Origin: Paenibacillus caui | GTDB lineage: Bacteria; Bacillota; Bacilli; Paenibacillales; Paenibacillaceae | DNA length: 64,000 bases | Reading direction: 5' to 3' | NCBI RefSeq assembly: GCF_019904135.1 | Contig: NZ_JAIOGQ010000012.1 | Coordinates: 1-64,000, forward strand | Notes under the pieces: generated by a model | Databases searched by the model: none | What the model saw: only the letters and a program-made list of their open reading frames with translations | Told to the model about the DNA's origin: nothing | Part shown: positions 54,171-63,233 of the stretch, piece by piece | Layout of the letters: each line of letters starts with the position of its first letter | Position numbering within the stretch: the first letter of the stretch is position 1 | Translations under genes and position numbers: made by a program

Positions 54171-54216
54171 AGAGACTATGTCAGAAAAAACTTCAAAATT
54201 TTCTGACATAGTCTCT
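54171..54216 (+). repeat. Perfect 18-bp inverted repeat between the secreted protein and lipoprotein genes
   Basis: AGAGACTATGTCAGAAAA (54171-54188) pairs without mismatch with TTTTCTGACATAGTCTCT (54199-54216) around a 10-base loop. It has no long T tract after it, so it may be an mRNA stabiliser or processing site as well as a terminator. Confidence 0.8.
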
Positions 54217-54237
54217 GTATTAATTAGGGGGATAAAT

Positions 54238-55248
54238 TTGAGAAAAATTTCATTATTCATCATTCTAATAACTATATCGTTAATAGTCTCTTCTTGTGAG
54301 TATTCACGCAAAAATGTAAATATTAGCAAATTAGACAAAATCTATCAGGACATTTATTATGAAAATGATTATGAAGCTGGCTTTATAAATTCTACTACTA
54401 AGAAAAATGATATTATGTTAACATATCGTTCTTTTCTGATAAATGATTATTTTGGTGATCAATTTAAAATAAATAGAGATAAACTAAAGATAGTAGTATA
54501 TTCTAGATTATTAGATATGACCGATATTAGTAAAATTAATAGAGGATTATCTAATGAAAAAGAAACGATCGACTTAGCCAATGAATTACAAATTAATCTT
54601 GAAAATAATTTAAAAACAAAAATAATAAGAACTCTTGAACAATATTTGATAAAAGAATCTGAAAAAGTTCCAAAGAATGATCCCAATGCCATTAATAACA
54701 ATCAACAATATAAAACACAAATTCATTATAATTTCTTATATATAGCTAATAAATTTGATCTAGAAATTTCACAATCAACTATAAAGCTAATCATCAAAAA
54801 CCTTTCCTCAGTTGAAAATGATTTGTCTGATATTGATAAGAAAAGCATCAAAGCTTTATATTATATATTTATGGTGAAATATTACTTAAATATTCCAATA
54901 AATAGAAATGAGATAATAGAAAAATTGCAAGATTTAAAAATGTCTGATGGTGGTTATAGATTTTTACCTATAGAAGATCAAAAGAAAATAAATTTATATA
55001 CTACTGGAAGCAATGGTGAAAGTAGTGATATTTTTTCAACAAGATTAGCAAATGAAATATTATTTCATCTTAATTATCATTCAGAAGGAGATATTGAAAA
55101 AACAGTTCATTTTCTAATTCAAGCCATTAATAATATTAATTACTTGAATGATGATTATTTATACATCAACAATATGTATGAGGTTGTTTATTTATCCAAA
55201 ATAATTGGATATAATCAATTTGTGGAAATAAATACTACAGGGAGATGA
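54238..55248 (+). CDS. Lipoprotein of unknown function
   Basis: The TTG at 54238, after AGGGGGAT, starts a 336-residue protein with a lipoprotein signal (RKISLFIILITISLIVSSC; lipobox VSSC). The mature part is helical and very AT-rich in codon use. It has one DGGYRFLP segment like those in alpha/alpha-barrel (prenyltransferase-type) repeats and a SSDIFSTRLANEILFHL stretch after it. The in-frame ATG at 54178 lies inside the inverted repeat and is rejected. It is part of the accessory cassette. Confidence 0.7.
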   Translation: MRKISLFIILITISLIVSSCEYSRKNVNISKLDKIYQDIYYENDYEAGFINSTTKKNDIMLTYRSFLINDYFGDQFKINRDKLKIVVYSRLLDMTDISKINRGLSNEKETIDLANELQINLENNLKTKIIRTLEQYLIKESEKVPKNDPNAINNNQQYKTQIHYNFLYIANKFDLEISQSTIKLIIKNLSSVENDLSDIDKKSIKALYYIFMVKYYLNIPINRNEIIEKLQDLKMSDGGYRFLPIEDQKKINLYTTGSNGESSDIFSTRLANEILFHLNYHSEGDIEKTVHFLIQAINNINYLNDDYLYINNMYEVVYLSKIIGYNQFVEINTTGR

Positions 55249-55255
55249 TGGAATT

Positions 55256-55357
55256 TTGGCTTTTGTTTGGCCTAATTTTTTTATTGCACTGGCGATTCTC
55301 TTTTTAATTGTTCTGATTATAATATTTTTAATTAAAAAAAATTCCAAACCAAAATGA
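55256..55357 (+). CDS. Putative small membrane peptide, 33 residues
   Basis: TTG GCT TTT GTT TGG starts MAFVWPNFFIALAILFLIVL and continues IIIFLIKKNSKPK. It has one long hydrophobic helix with a lysine-rich end. It starts 7 bases after the lipoprotein stop, with GGAGATGATGGA upstream, so it could be the last gene of the cassette. Length and TTG start make this tentative. Confidence 0.4.
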   Translation: MAFVWPNFFIALAILFLIVLIIIFLIKKNSKPK

Positions 55358-55437
55358 ATGAATCCCCATTTCTTTATTATGGTTAAGTCTATCACATCTA
55401 TATAATTAACTTGATTGCATGTATTTTATATACGACG

Positions 55438-56016
55438 TCAGGCTAAGTGCGACGACAGTTCACCCATGAAAGCTTCGTGAGCAGTTTTCCAACTTAGACA
55501 TTTACGAGGGCGATGGTTAATGAGACGGATGGCTTCAGCTAATTCTTCGTCAGTGACCTGGGCGAAGTCATGGCCTTTAGGGAGGAATTCCCGAAGAAGA
55601 CCGTTCCCATTTTCGTTAGAGCCTCGTTGCCAGGAGGAATAAGGGTCTGCAAAGTAAACCTTTAGGTTATGGAAGTTCTCCAGGTTTGCATAACAAGCAA
55701 ACTCTTTTCCACGATCTACGGTCACCGTTTGAAAGGTGTCTTGAGGATATTGGCTTGCAACGACACCAAAAGCGACCTCCATCGTATAGGCGGTGCGATC
55801 CGGCATTTTCAATGCCATGTAGTGACGTGTCTTGCGCTCAATAAACGTGGCTACACAGGCTTTACTCTTGCCTCTGCTAGAGACAACGGTATCCAGTTCC
55901 CAATGACCGAAGGCTTCACGTTTGCGAACCTCCTTAGGACGCTTGCTAATGGGGGTACCTACCATGAAACGACCTCGTGTTTCTACTGGTTTCTGTCGCT
56001 TACCTTTATGACGCAA
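55438..56016 (-). pseudogene. IS30 transposase, C-terminal piece
   Basis: The catalytic core is present: FGHWELDTVVSSRGKS (first Asp), TVTVDRGKEFACYANL (second Asp) and SSWQRGSNENGNGLLREFLPKG (Glu) with LINHRPRKCLSWKTAHEAF at the end. It lies in a different frame from the N-terminal piece; the joining segment is missing about 50 residues. Confidence 0.85.
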
Positions 56017-56305
56017 TACCTGGACATCGCCAGCGTGACCAAGTCTGACGTAGCTTCTCGTTCAGTTCGTTTGCAAGTTCCGTAGTGAACTTGCCAGCAG
56101 GAACACGGGATGCCCTGCGATTATAGTAAGCTTCTTGAGCCGACTGTGCTTCATACGTTTGCTCCAAGCTTCCTCGCTTGATTTCACGGGCGATCGTAGA
56201 ATGATGTCTACCTAGCTCACGACCGATTTGGTGCGTTGTCCAGCCAAGGCGATGTAAAGTTTCTAGTTTACTGCGTTCAATGATGCTAAGATGGGAGTAG
56301 CTCAT
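56006..56305 (-). pseudogene. IS30 transposase, N-terminal piece
   Basis: YSHLSIIERSKLETLHRLGW and HQIGRELGRHHSTIAREIKRG form the typical IS30 helix-turn-helix. The frame runs into wrong sequence after KLRQTW and stops at TAA. The core of the protein continues in another frame after a deletion. Confidence 0.85.
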
Positions 56306-56416
56306 GTTGGGTTCTCCTGTTCAATGGTTAGTGTGGTAACTTCCATTTTACACGAATCCATACATGGGCGTTTTCTTTTTTTATCTGTTGCACTTCATAT
56401 TACAATCTGTCGAAAA

Positions 56417-56460
56417 AAAAGCTTCCTCGCCCCCATAAAGGTGGTTTGGAAGCTTTATTT
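56417..56460. terminator. Hairpin downstream of the IS30 element
   Basis: AAAGCTTCC and GGAAGCTTT form a 9-bp perfect stem with a long loop, followed by ATTTAAT. Confidence 0.5.
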
Positions 56461-56564
56461 AATGGTTCTAAGGGACTACACCACGTTCACTATGCGGGAA
56501 CCCCGGTTCGATCGTGCCGTCGGCCAGTTCGCCGTCGATGTCGGATCGGCGGAGCCGGTCATAA

Positions 56565-56768
56565 AGTCGACGTGCGTCAATTTTAAACTTTCTATTGCCG
56601 TTTGCCCGATATCCTGATAATATAAAAGAGCGTGATTTTGGAAAGCTAATATTCAATATAACTTTCGAGTCTTTCCAAGCAGATAATTTTGACCACTTCC
56701 TTAAAGAAGTTAAGGCCATACGGACAGCCGGGTCAAATGCCGATTGGCAACTTTTGTTGCCTTATTGA
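56565..56768 (+). pseudogene. Fragment of an unknown protein gene (C-terminal 67 residues)
   Basis: A plus-strand frame without a start codon reads ILNFLLPFARYPDNIKERDF, then FNITFESFQADNFDHFLKEVK and ends DWQLLLPY with a stop at 56766-56768. Composition looks protein-like (amphipathic, charged), so it is probably the broken end of a gene cut by the IS insertions. The family is not recognised. Confidence 0.4.
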
Positions 56769-56833
56769 TTGAGTTAAAAGCTCAAATTTTATAAGTTGGT
56801 TACTTTACAACCGGTGCATATGCACATCAACTT

Positions 56834-57037
56834 GTGAAACGGTCAATAAGAGTGGTAAAGGCGATTATTTGCTATATAGACTCTGAACCTAACATGATAT
56901 ATTTGAGTATTGAGAGACTTTCCATAAAAGCGTTACATAAAAGCGGAAGTTTTTATGGCCGAATGACGATGACATTAGGTGTTCGTCCAGTCATTATTGG
57001 AGCTTTCTTAATATCGATGTATATCAAAAGCAAGTGA
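56834..57037 (+). CDS. Hypothetical small protein, 67 residues
   Basis: The frame starts at GTG 56834 and ends in a stop inside a strong terminator stem (57026-57069), which suggests a real gene end here. It reads SIRVVKAIICYIDSEPNMIY ... IIGAFLISMYIKSK, with one C-terminal hydrophobic stretch. No convincing ribosome site was found, so it may be the 3' remnant of a longer gene. Confidence 0.35.
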   Translation: MKRSIRVVKAIICYIDSEPNMIYLSIERLSIKALHKSGSFYGRMTMTLGVRPVIIGAFLISMYIKSK

Positions 57038-57072
57038 TGCGCAGGTAATGCGTCTGTTCACTTGCTTTTTTT
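57026..57072 (+). terminator. Terminator at the right end of the accessory island
   Basis: AAAAGCAAGTGA and TCACTTGCTTTT form a 12-bp perfect stem followed by TTT. Confidence 0.75.
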
Positions 57073-57118
57073 GTGTGCGTATGGATTTGAAAATTTATTC
57101 GGTAAGGAGACAGGAAAA

Positions 57119-58372
57119 ATGGGAAAAGCACTGATCATCGGATGCGGCGGCGTTGCGGCTGTGGCCATCCATAAATGTGTCCAAAACAGCGAGGTTTTTG
57201 AGGAAATTTGCATTGCCAGCCGCACGAAATCGAAATGCGACGCGCTGAAGGCCAAGCTGGATGGAGGCAAAACAAAAATCACGACCGCCCAAGTGGACGC
57301 CAACCATGTCGACGAACTGATCGCTCTGATCGAAGAGGTAAAACCGGACATCGTTATGAATCTGGCTTTGCCGTATCAGGATTTGACGATTATGGACGCT
57401 TGCCTGGCGACGAAAACGAACTACCTGGATACCGCCAACTACGAGCCGGAAGATACGGCGAAATTCGAATACAAATGGCAGTGGGAATATCGCGAGCGTT
57501 TTGAAAAAGCCGGCATTACGGCGCTTTTGGGGAGCGGCTTTGACCCTGGCGTGACCGGCGTATTTTCCGCTTATGCGCTGAAGCACCATTTTGACGAAAT
57601 CGAGTACATCGATATTCTGGACTGCAACGCCGGGGATCACGGCTACCCTTTTGCGACGAATTTCAATCCTGAAATCAACATCCGCGAGGTTTCCGCAAAG
57701 GGCAGTTACTGGGAGAACGGGGAATGGATCGAGACCGAACCGATGGAGATCAAACGGGTCTACAACTTCCCGGAAATCGGCGAAAAAGATATGTATTTGT
57801 TGCACCATGAAGAGATCGAATCCCTTGCCTTAAATATTCCCGGCGTGAAGCGAATCCGTTTCTTCATGACTTTCGGCCAAAGTTATTTAACGCATCTGAA
57901 ATGCCTTGAAAATGTGGGCATGACCTCGATTGAGCCGATTGAATACGAAGGGAAACAAATTATTCCGCTGCAGTTCCTGAAAGCGATGCTGCCCGACCCT
58001 TCATCTCTCGGTCCGCGCACCAAGGGGAAAACGAACATCGGCTGCATTTTTAAAGGCAAAAAAGACGGCAAAGACAAGTTGTACTATGTATACAATGTTT
58101 GCGACCACGAAGAATGCTACCAAGAAGTAGGCTCTCAGGCCGTTGCTTATACAACGGGCGTGCCTGCCATGATCGGCGCCATGATGCTGATGACGGGCAA
58201 ATGGAATAAGCCGGGCGTCTACAACATTGAAGAATTCGATCCGGATCCGTTCATGGACGCGCTGAACCAATGGGGACTGCCGTGGAAAGAAAGCTTCAAT
58301 CCCGAACTGGTAGACGCCTATCCTGAGAAGGGGACGTCGCCGGAGCTTTTGGAAACGGGGCTCACCAGATAA
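57119..58372 (+). CDS. Carboxynorspermidine/carboxyspermidine dehydrogenase
   Basis: The 417-residue member of the saccharopine dehydrogenase family has an N-terminal Rossmann motif ALIIGCGGVAAVAIHKC. SGFDPGVTGVFSAYA and LDCNAGDHGYPFATNFNPEINIRE are family blocks. It condenses putrescine (or diaminopropane) with aspartate semialdehyde using NADPH, giving the substrate for the next gene. The ATG at 57119 follows GGTAAGGAGACAGG; the frame to 57062 lies in the terminator. One base separates its stop from nspC. Confidence 0.9.
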   Translation: MGKALIIGCGGVAAVAIHKCVQNSEVFEEICIASRTKSKCDALKAKLDGGKTKITTAQVDANHVDELIALIEEVKPDIVMNLALPYQDLTIMDACLATKTNYLDTANYEPEDTAKFEYKWQWEYRERFEKAGITALLGSGFDPGVTGVFSAYALKHHFDEIEYIDILDCNAGDHGYPFATNFNPEINIREVSAKGSYWENGEWIETEPMEIKRVYNFPEIGEKDMYLLHHEEIESLALNIPGVKRIRFFMTFGQSYLTHLKCLENVGMTSIEPIEYEGKQIIPLQFLKAMLPDPSSLGPRTKGKTNIGCIFKGKKDGKDKLYYVYNVCDHEECYQEVGSQAVAYTTGVPAMIGAMMLMTGKWNKPGVYNIEEFDPDPFMDALNQWGLPWKESFNPELVDAYPEKGTSPELLETGLTR

Positions 58373-58373
58373 G

Positions 58374-59501
58374 ATGCGCTTGGAGGAACTGCCTACACCT
58401 TGTTATGTAGTGGATGAAGAGCTTCTTGAGAAAAACCTCAAGATCCTGAGCGGAGTCATGGAACGTACCGGCTCGAAGATTATTTTGGCGCAAAAAGCTT
58501 TTTCGATGTCGAGAATGTATCCGCTGATCGGGAAGTATTTGAGCGGTACGGCGGCCAGCGGATTGTATGAGGCACGGCTGGGCTATGAGGAGATGGGAAA
58601 AGAAAACCACGTCTTTGCCCCGGCCTACCGGGAAGATCAAATGGAGGAAATTATCTCGCTATGCGATCATATTATTTTCAATTCTTTTTCGCAGGTGGAG
58701 AAATATCGGGATAGAGTTATAAAGGCAGGCAAAAGAATCGGTCTTCGCATCAATCCGGAATGCTCTACGCAAGTGGGGCACGATATATACAACCCTTGTG
58801 CGACAGGCTCCCGGTTTGGCGTTACGATCGGGCATTTTCGCCCTGAATTGCTGGATGGGGTCTCCGGGCTGCATTTCCATACGCTTTGTCAGCAGAACTC
58901 GGATGATTTGGCAACCACTTTGGATGCGGTTGAGGAGAAATTCGGACCTTGGCTGTCCCAAATGGAATGGATTAACTTCGGCGGAGGCCACCACATTACA
59001 AGAGAGGATTACGATATCCCCTTGTTGGAGGACTGCATCAAGCGCATGCAGGACAAATACCGTTTGCAGGTTTATCTTGAGCCTGGGGAAGCCGTTGCTT
59101 TGAATGCCGGCTATCTGATCACGACGGTACTTGATACCCTGCATAACGGGATGGATATCGCGATTCTTGACGCTTCGGCATCCTGTCACATGCCCGACGT
59201 GCTCGAAATGCCATATCGTCCGCCCTTGTTTGGCTCAGGGGAACCGGGCGAGAAGCCTTATACGTACCGGCTTGGCGGACCCACTTGCTTGTCGGGAGAC
59301 AATATCGGGGACTATTCGTTTGACCGGCCGCTGCAGAGCGGCGACCGGCTCGTCTTTGGCGACATGGCGATTTACTCGATGGTCAAGAACACGACGTTTA
59401 ACGGAATGCCGCTTCCCGCGATCGCCGTCAAGGGCAAAGATGGCGATTGCCAAATCGCGCGTGAATTCGGATATGACGATTTCAAGATGAGATTAGCTTA
59501 A
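58374..59501 (+). CDS. nspC: Carboxynorspermidine/carboxyspermidine decarboxylase
   Basis: The 375-residue fold-type III PLP enzyme reads KIILAQKAFSM (PLP lysine near residue 41), INFGGGHHITRED (PLP phosphate site) and GGPTCLSGDNIGDY (active-site Cys). It decarboxylates carboxyspermidine to spermidine, completing a polyamine route that does not need S-adenosylmethionine decarboxylase. It is translated in tight coupling with the dehydrogenase. A strong terminator follows. Confidence 0.93.
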   Translation: MRLEELPTPCYVVDEELLEKNLKILSGVMERTGSKIILAQKAFSMSRMYPLIGKYLSGTAASGLYEARLGYEEMGKENHVFAPAYREDQMEEIISLCDHIIFNSFSQVEKYRDRVIKAGKRIGLRINPECSTQVGHDIYNPCATGSRFGVTIGHFRPELLDGVSGLHFHTLCQQNSDDLATTLDAVEEKFGPWLSQMEWINFGGGHHITREDYDIPLLEDCIKRMQDKYRLQVYLEPGEAVALNAGYLITTVLDTLHNGMDIAILDASASCHMPDVLEMPYRPPLFGSGEPGEKPYTYRLGGPTCLSGDNIGDYSFDRPLQSGDRLVFGDMAIYSMVKNTTFNGMPLPAIAVKGKDGDCQIAREFGYDDFKMRLA

Positions 59502-59509
59502 GGAAGCAT

Positions 59510-59552
59510 AAGAACCAGACCCTTCTCCAATGAGAGGTCTGGTTCTTTTCAT
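59510..59552 (+). terminator. Terminator after nspC
   Basis: AAGAACCAGACC and GGTCTGGTTCTT form a 12-bp perfect stem followed by TTC. Confidence 0.8.
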
Positions 59553-59779
59553 ATATGAAGATGATCCCGGAAACCAATGCCCATTTCCTCCCCTGCACTC
59601 ACGCGTTTGGGTTAGCACACACCGGTTTTTCCTAATTTAAATAACTCCGTAGGATATCGAACTTTTATTATAGATGAGCTTATTTAGCTTAAACCGGCCG
59701 TCAGCTACACTTAAGGCGTAGAACGCTATACGGCAAAGTTTGAATCAGGCGCATAGCAGATCAATCAGGAGGTGGAGCT

Positions 59780-60766
59780 GTGATTACGGAAACTAAAAAG
59801 GCCCGTGTTTCGGCCGCTGCGGGAGCAGCCTTAAAGCTAAAAAGGAACAAGTCTTCCGCGTTCAAGCATTTGATCAAACACAGGGTGCTGCTGCTGATGC
59901 TGTTGCCCGGCGTGGTCTTCCTGCTCGTCAATAACTACCTGCCGATGTTTGGCATTGTCATTGCTTTCAAAAATATCAACTATACCGACGGAATTCTGGG
60001 GAGCCCCTGGGTAGGCTTTACTAATTTTAATTTCCTGTTTGCCACCGAGGATGCCTGGATTATTACCCGGAACACGGTGCTGTACAATTTGGTTTTTATT
60101 ACCCTCAATCTGGTGATTGCCGTCGCGGTCGCGATCGGGCTGAGCGAGCTGAAGAGCAAGCTCGCGGCCAAATTCTATCAGAGCATTATGTTCTTTCCTT
60201 ATTTCCTGTCCATGGTGGTCGTCAGCTACCTCGTCTTTGGTTTTCTGAATGTTGAATACGGTTTCATTAACAAAGGCGTGCTGGCCCTGTTCGGCATGAA
60301 CGAGGTGGAATGGTATTCGGAGCCGAAATATTGGCCCCTTATCCTGCCGTTGATCAACATCTGGAAGGGCGTCGGCTACAGCTGCGTCATTTATTTGGCC
60401 GCGATCATCGGAATCGACTCGGAATATTATGAAGCGGCTTTAATCGACGGAGCCAGCAAATGGAACCAGATCATCCATATCACGGTTCCGCTCATTCGTC
60501 CGGTCATGATTATTACGACGATTTTAGCTATTGGGGGCATTTTCCGTTCCGATTTCGGGCTGTTCTATCAGACGACGCTGAATTCCGGCGCTCTTTATCC
60601 GACTACCCTTGTTATAGACACTTATGTGTACAACGCATTGATCAATATGGGGAATCTCGGCATGTCAGCCGCTGCGGGCCTGTATCAGGCCGTTGTCGGA
60701 TTTTTCCTCGTCATTGGCGCTAACTGGATCGTGCGCAGAATCGATAAGGACCAAGCGGTTTTCTAA
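59780..60766 (+). CDS. LplB-like ABC sugar transporter permease
   Basis: The 328-residue protein has six membrane helices. The EAA loop that docks the ATPase is EAALIDGASKWNQIIHITVP near residue 215. LLMLLPGVVFLLVNNYLPMFG and FKNINYTDGILGSPWVG are typical of the LplB/YtcP-type (CUT1) family. The start is GTG with AGGAGGTGGAGCT upstream. It is first in a permease-permease-binding protein operon; the ATPase is not encoded here and is probably the shared MsmX-type protein. Confidence 0.92.
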   Translation: MITETKKARVSAAAGAALKLKRNKSSAFKHLIKHRVLLLMLLPGVVFLLVNNYLPMFGIVIAFKNINYTDGILGSPWVGFTNFNFLFATEDAWIITRNTVLYNLVFITLNLVIAVAVAIGLSELKSKLAAKFYQSIMFFPYFLSMVVVSYLVFGFLNVEYGFINKGVLALFGMNEVEWYSEPKYWPLILPLINIWKGVGYSCVIYLAAIIGIDSEYYEAALIDGASKWNQIIHITVPLIRPVMIITTILAIGGIFRSDFGLFYQTTLNSGALYPTTLVIDTYVYNALINMGNLGMSAAAGLYQAVVGFFLVIGANWIVRRIDKDQAVF

Positions 60767-60783
60767 GGAGGGAAGGGATATCC

Positions 60784-61674
60784 ATGAGCAACGAAATATC
60801 CAGGACTAGCAACGCGATCCTGAATGTTATTTTTATCCTGATCTGCACTGCCTGCGTGTTGCCGATTGTGCTGGTGTTTATGATTTCCATTACGGATTAC
60901 GACTCGATCGTCAAACACGGATATCAATTTATCCCCGATCATCTGAGTCTGGAGGCTTATGCTTATATTTTCAAGGACTATGGCGTCATTGTAAAAGCAT
61001 ACGGAATTTCCATCCTGGTAACGGTTTCCGGAACGCTGCTCAGCGTGCTCATTACCGCGCTTTATGCCTATCCGCTTTCAAGAACCGATTTCAGGTACCG
61101 GAACATGTTTGCATTCTTCATTTTTTTCACCATGCTGTTCGGGGGAGGCCTTGTTCCCTGGTATATCGTTTATACGCAAATTTTGGATTTGAAAAATACG
61201 ATTTGGGCGCTTATCTTCCCTATGCTTTTGTCTCCGTTTAATGTGCTGATTATGAAGACCTACTTTCAAATGACGGTACCTACCGCCTTGATCGAAGCCG
61301 CCAAAATCGACGGAGCCGGTGAAATCCGGATTTTCTGCAGAATCATCTTTCCGCTGTCCCTGCCGGTTTTTGCGACAATAGGCCTCTTCAATACGCTGCA
61401 TTACTGGAACGATTGGTTTCACAGCATGATTTTTATAACCGATACGAAATTGTACTCCTTGCAGTATTTGATGTACAAAATGATTTCCCAGGCCGACTAT
61501 TTGAGCCGGAACAGCGCCCTGATCCAGGGGTCGGCAACCGAGCTGGCCAAACTTCCGGGAGAGACGATCCGCATGGCCATGGCTTTGATTGGAATCGGGC
61601 CGATCGTTCTGGCCTACCCTTTCTTCCAGCGTTTCTTCATCAAAGGGCTGACACTCGGCTCCATTAAAGGCTAA
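60784..61674 (+). CDS. LplC-like ABC sugar transporter permease
   Basis: The 296-residue protein has six membrane helices. The EAA loop is EAAKIDGAGEIRIFCRIIFP. MLFGGGLVPWYIVYTQILDLKNTIWALIFP is characteristic of LplC/YtcP. It starts 17 bases after the first permease with AAGGAGGGAAGG upstream. Confidence 0.92.
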   Translation: MSNEISRTSNAILNVIFILICTACVLPIVLVFMISITDYDSIVKHGYQFIPDHLSLEAYAYIFKDYGVIVKAYGISILVTVSGTLLSVLITALYAYPLSRTDFRYRNMFAFFIFFTMLFGGGLVPWYIVYTQILDLKNTIWALIFPMLLSPFNVLIMKTYFQMTVPTALIEAAKIDGAGEIRIFCRIIFPLSLPVFATIGLFNTLHYWNDWFHSMIFITDTKLYSLQYLMYKMISQADYLSRNSALIQGSATELAKLPGETIRMAMALIGIGPIVLAYPFFQRFFIKGLTLGSIKG

Positions 61675-61733
61675 TCCCGGATTTATCCGGTTAGCATATA
61701 TGTTCTATCATCATGAAAAAGGAGGCTACAATC

Positions 61734-63233
61734 ATGACAGTAAGGAGATTCATGGGGGGCATGCTTACTCTTATGCTGGCGGTGGCCATTGTACTCAGCG
61801 GCTGCTCCGGTTCAAAGAAAGGAGGTGGCAGCGCCGCTCCCGAGTCCGGAGGCGATGACAGCAGCAAGCTGGAGACAGTGGAGCTGTCCATGTACATTCC
61901 CGGGGGGCCGGACACAGACGTGGAGTCCGTAGAGAAAGAGATCAATGCCTATTTGAAGGATAAAATCAACGCCACCATCAAAATTCATCAGCTCAGCTGG
62001 GATAAGCCGGCGGATAAAGCCAATCTGATGATTCAATCCGGCGAGGTTTTCGATCTGATCTATACCTGGGATTTTATGCTGAACGCAACTAAAGGCGCGT
62101 ATAAGCCGCTCGAGGATTTGCTGGATCAATACGGCAAGGAAACCAAAGCCCAGATTAACCCGGCCTATTTGGAGGCTGCGACGGTGAACGGGCATCTGTA
62201 CGCGATTCCGACGGAGAAGGAGCTGGGGCAGTCAGCCGGTTTTGCCTTTGATAAAGCGGTCGTGGATAAGTACAAATTCGATATCGACAGCATCAAGAAG
62301 GTTGAAGATCTGGAGCCCATGCTGAAAACGATCAAGGACAACGAGCCAGGAATGTCTCCGTTTTTCATGAATCATACCGACAGCTTGCACTGGTTCACGG
62401 TTTACCCGAACGGTGAGGATGTGGACGGCAGCAACGATGTTCCGACCATGCTCGATTATGACACGATGAAGGTTTTTAATGAGTACGATACGCCTGAAAT
62501 GCTTGCGCGGATGCAGCTGATCCACAAATGGTATGAAGCCGGCTACATCAACAAAAACGCAGCTACGGACAAAACCGAGCTCAAGGATGCCGTCAAGACC
62601 GGGAAGGCGTGGTTTACCTATGGCAACATGAACCCTACTTCGACGAATGACTGGACCAAGCTTGCGGGACGGCCGATGATGATCAAGACGCTGCTTCCCG
62701 TCAAGGTAACGACCAAAAGCCTTCAAGGCTCAATGATGGCGATTTCCCGAACATCCAAAAATCCGGAACGCGCCATGATGTTCATTAATCTCATTCACAC
62801 GGATCCGGTTCTTTATAATATGCTGACCTTCGGCATCGAAGGGAAACACTACAAAAAGCTGGATAACGGTACTGTCGAATTTATTCCTGATAGCGGTTAC
62901 AATTCAGTTTCGCCCTGGATGGTCGGCAATGTGCTCCTCAGCTACGTTAATAAGGATGAGGATCCCAGACGCGTACAGCTTTACAAAGACTGGAACGAAA
63001 ATTCGGTGAAATCTCCGCTGCTGGGCTTTGTGTTTGACTCGTCCAAAGTGCAGACACAGATCGGAGCGCTCGTCAATATTACGAAGCAATACAAGAATAC
63101 GCTGTACTCGGGGCAGAAGGATCCGGAGCCTTTATTGAAAGAAATGAACGGCAAGCTGAAGGCTGCCGGGATTGACGCCGTGATCCAGGAAGTTCAGTCC
63201 CAGGTGGATGCGTTCCTGGCCTCCAAGAAATAA
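61734..63233 (+). CDS. LplA-type solute-binding lipoprotein
   Basis: The 499-residue protein has signal peptide and lipobox VLSGC (Cys near 25). A Gly/Ser/Lys linker and a mature family-1 binding domain (VELSMYIPGGPDTDVESVEKEIN, SGEVFDLIYTWDF, YAIPTEKELGQSAGFAFDKAVVDKY) follow. The ATG at 61734 has AAGGAGG 8 bases upstream; an ATG at 61713 overlaps that site and is rejected. It completes the transporter; the sugar is probably a complex oligosaccharide, by family. Confidence 0.92.
   Translation: MTVRRFMGGMLTLMLAVAIVLSGCSGSKKGGGSAAPESGGDDSSKLETVELSMYIPGGPDTDVESVEKEINAYLKDKINATIKIHQLSWDKPADKANLMIQSGEVFDLIYTWDFMLNATKGAYKPLEDLLDQYGKETKAQINPAYLEAATVNGHLYAIPTEKELGQSAGFAFDKAVVDKYKFDIDSIKKVEDLEPMLKTIKDNEPGMSPFFMNHTDSLHWFTVYPNGEDVDGSNDVPTMLDYDTMKVFNEYDTPEMLARMQLIHKWYEAGYINKNAATDKTELKDAVKTGKAWFTYGNMNPTSTNDWTKLAGRPMMIKTLLPVKVTTKSLQGSMMAISRTSKNPERAMMFINLIHTDPVLYNMLTFGIEGKHYKKLDNGTVEFIPDSGYNSVSPWMVGNVLLSYVNKDEDPRRVQLYKDWNENSVKSPLLGFVFDSSKVQTQIGALVNITKQYKNTLYSGQKDPEPLLKEMNGKLKAAGIDAVIQEVQSQVDAFLASKK

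Larger units (their letters stand above)
55431..56410 (-). mobile_element. IS30-family insertion sequence, defective
   Basis: Two minus-strand transposase pieces lie between imperfect ends that share AAGTGCGAC/AAGTGCAAC (plus AAGTGCGACGAC at about 55445 and, reversed, GTTGCACTT at 56388-56396). The element is about 980 bp, shorter than a normal IS30 of about 1.1 kb, consistent with an internal deletion. Confidence 0.65.

Noticed and set aside
54178-54237. ATG start for the lipoprotein at 54178
   Set aside because: The ATG lies inside the inverted repeat and would bury the lipoprotein signal 20 residues in. The TTG at 54238 has a ribosome site.
56468-56617. Coding frames around the GC-rich stretch after the IS30 element
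   Set aside because: Both strands give short open frames without start sites or recognisable motifs. Treated as decayed sequence.
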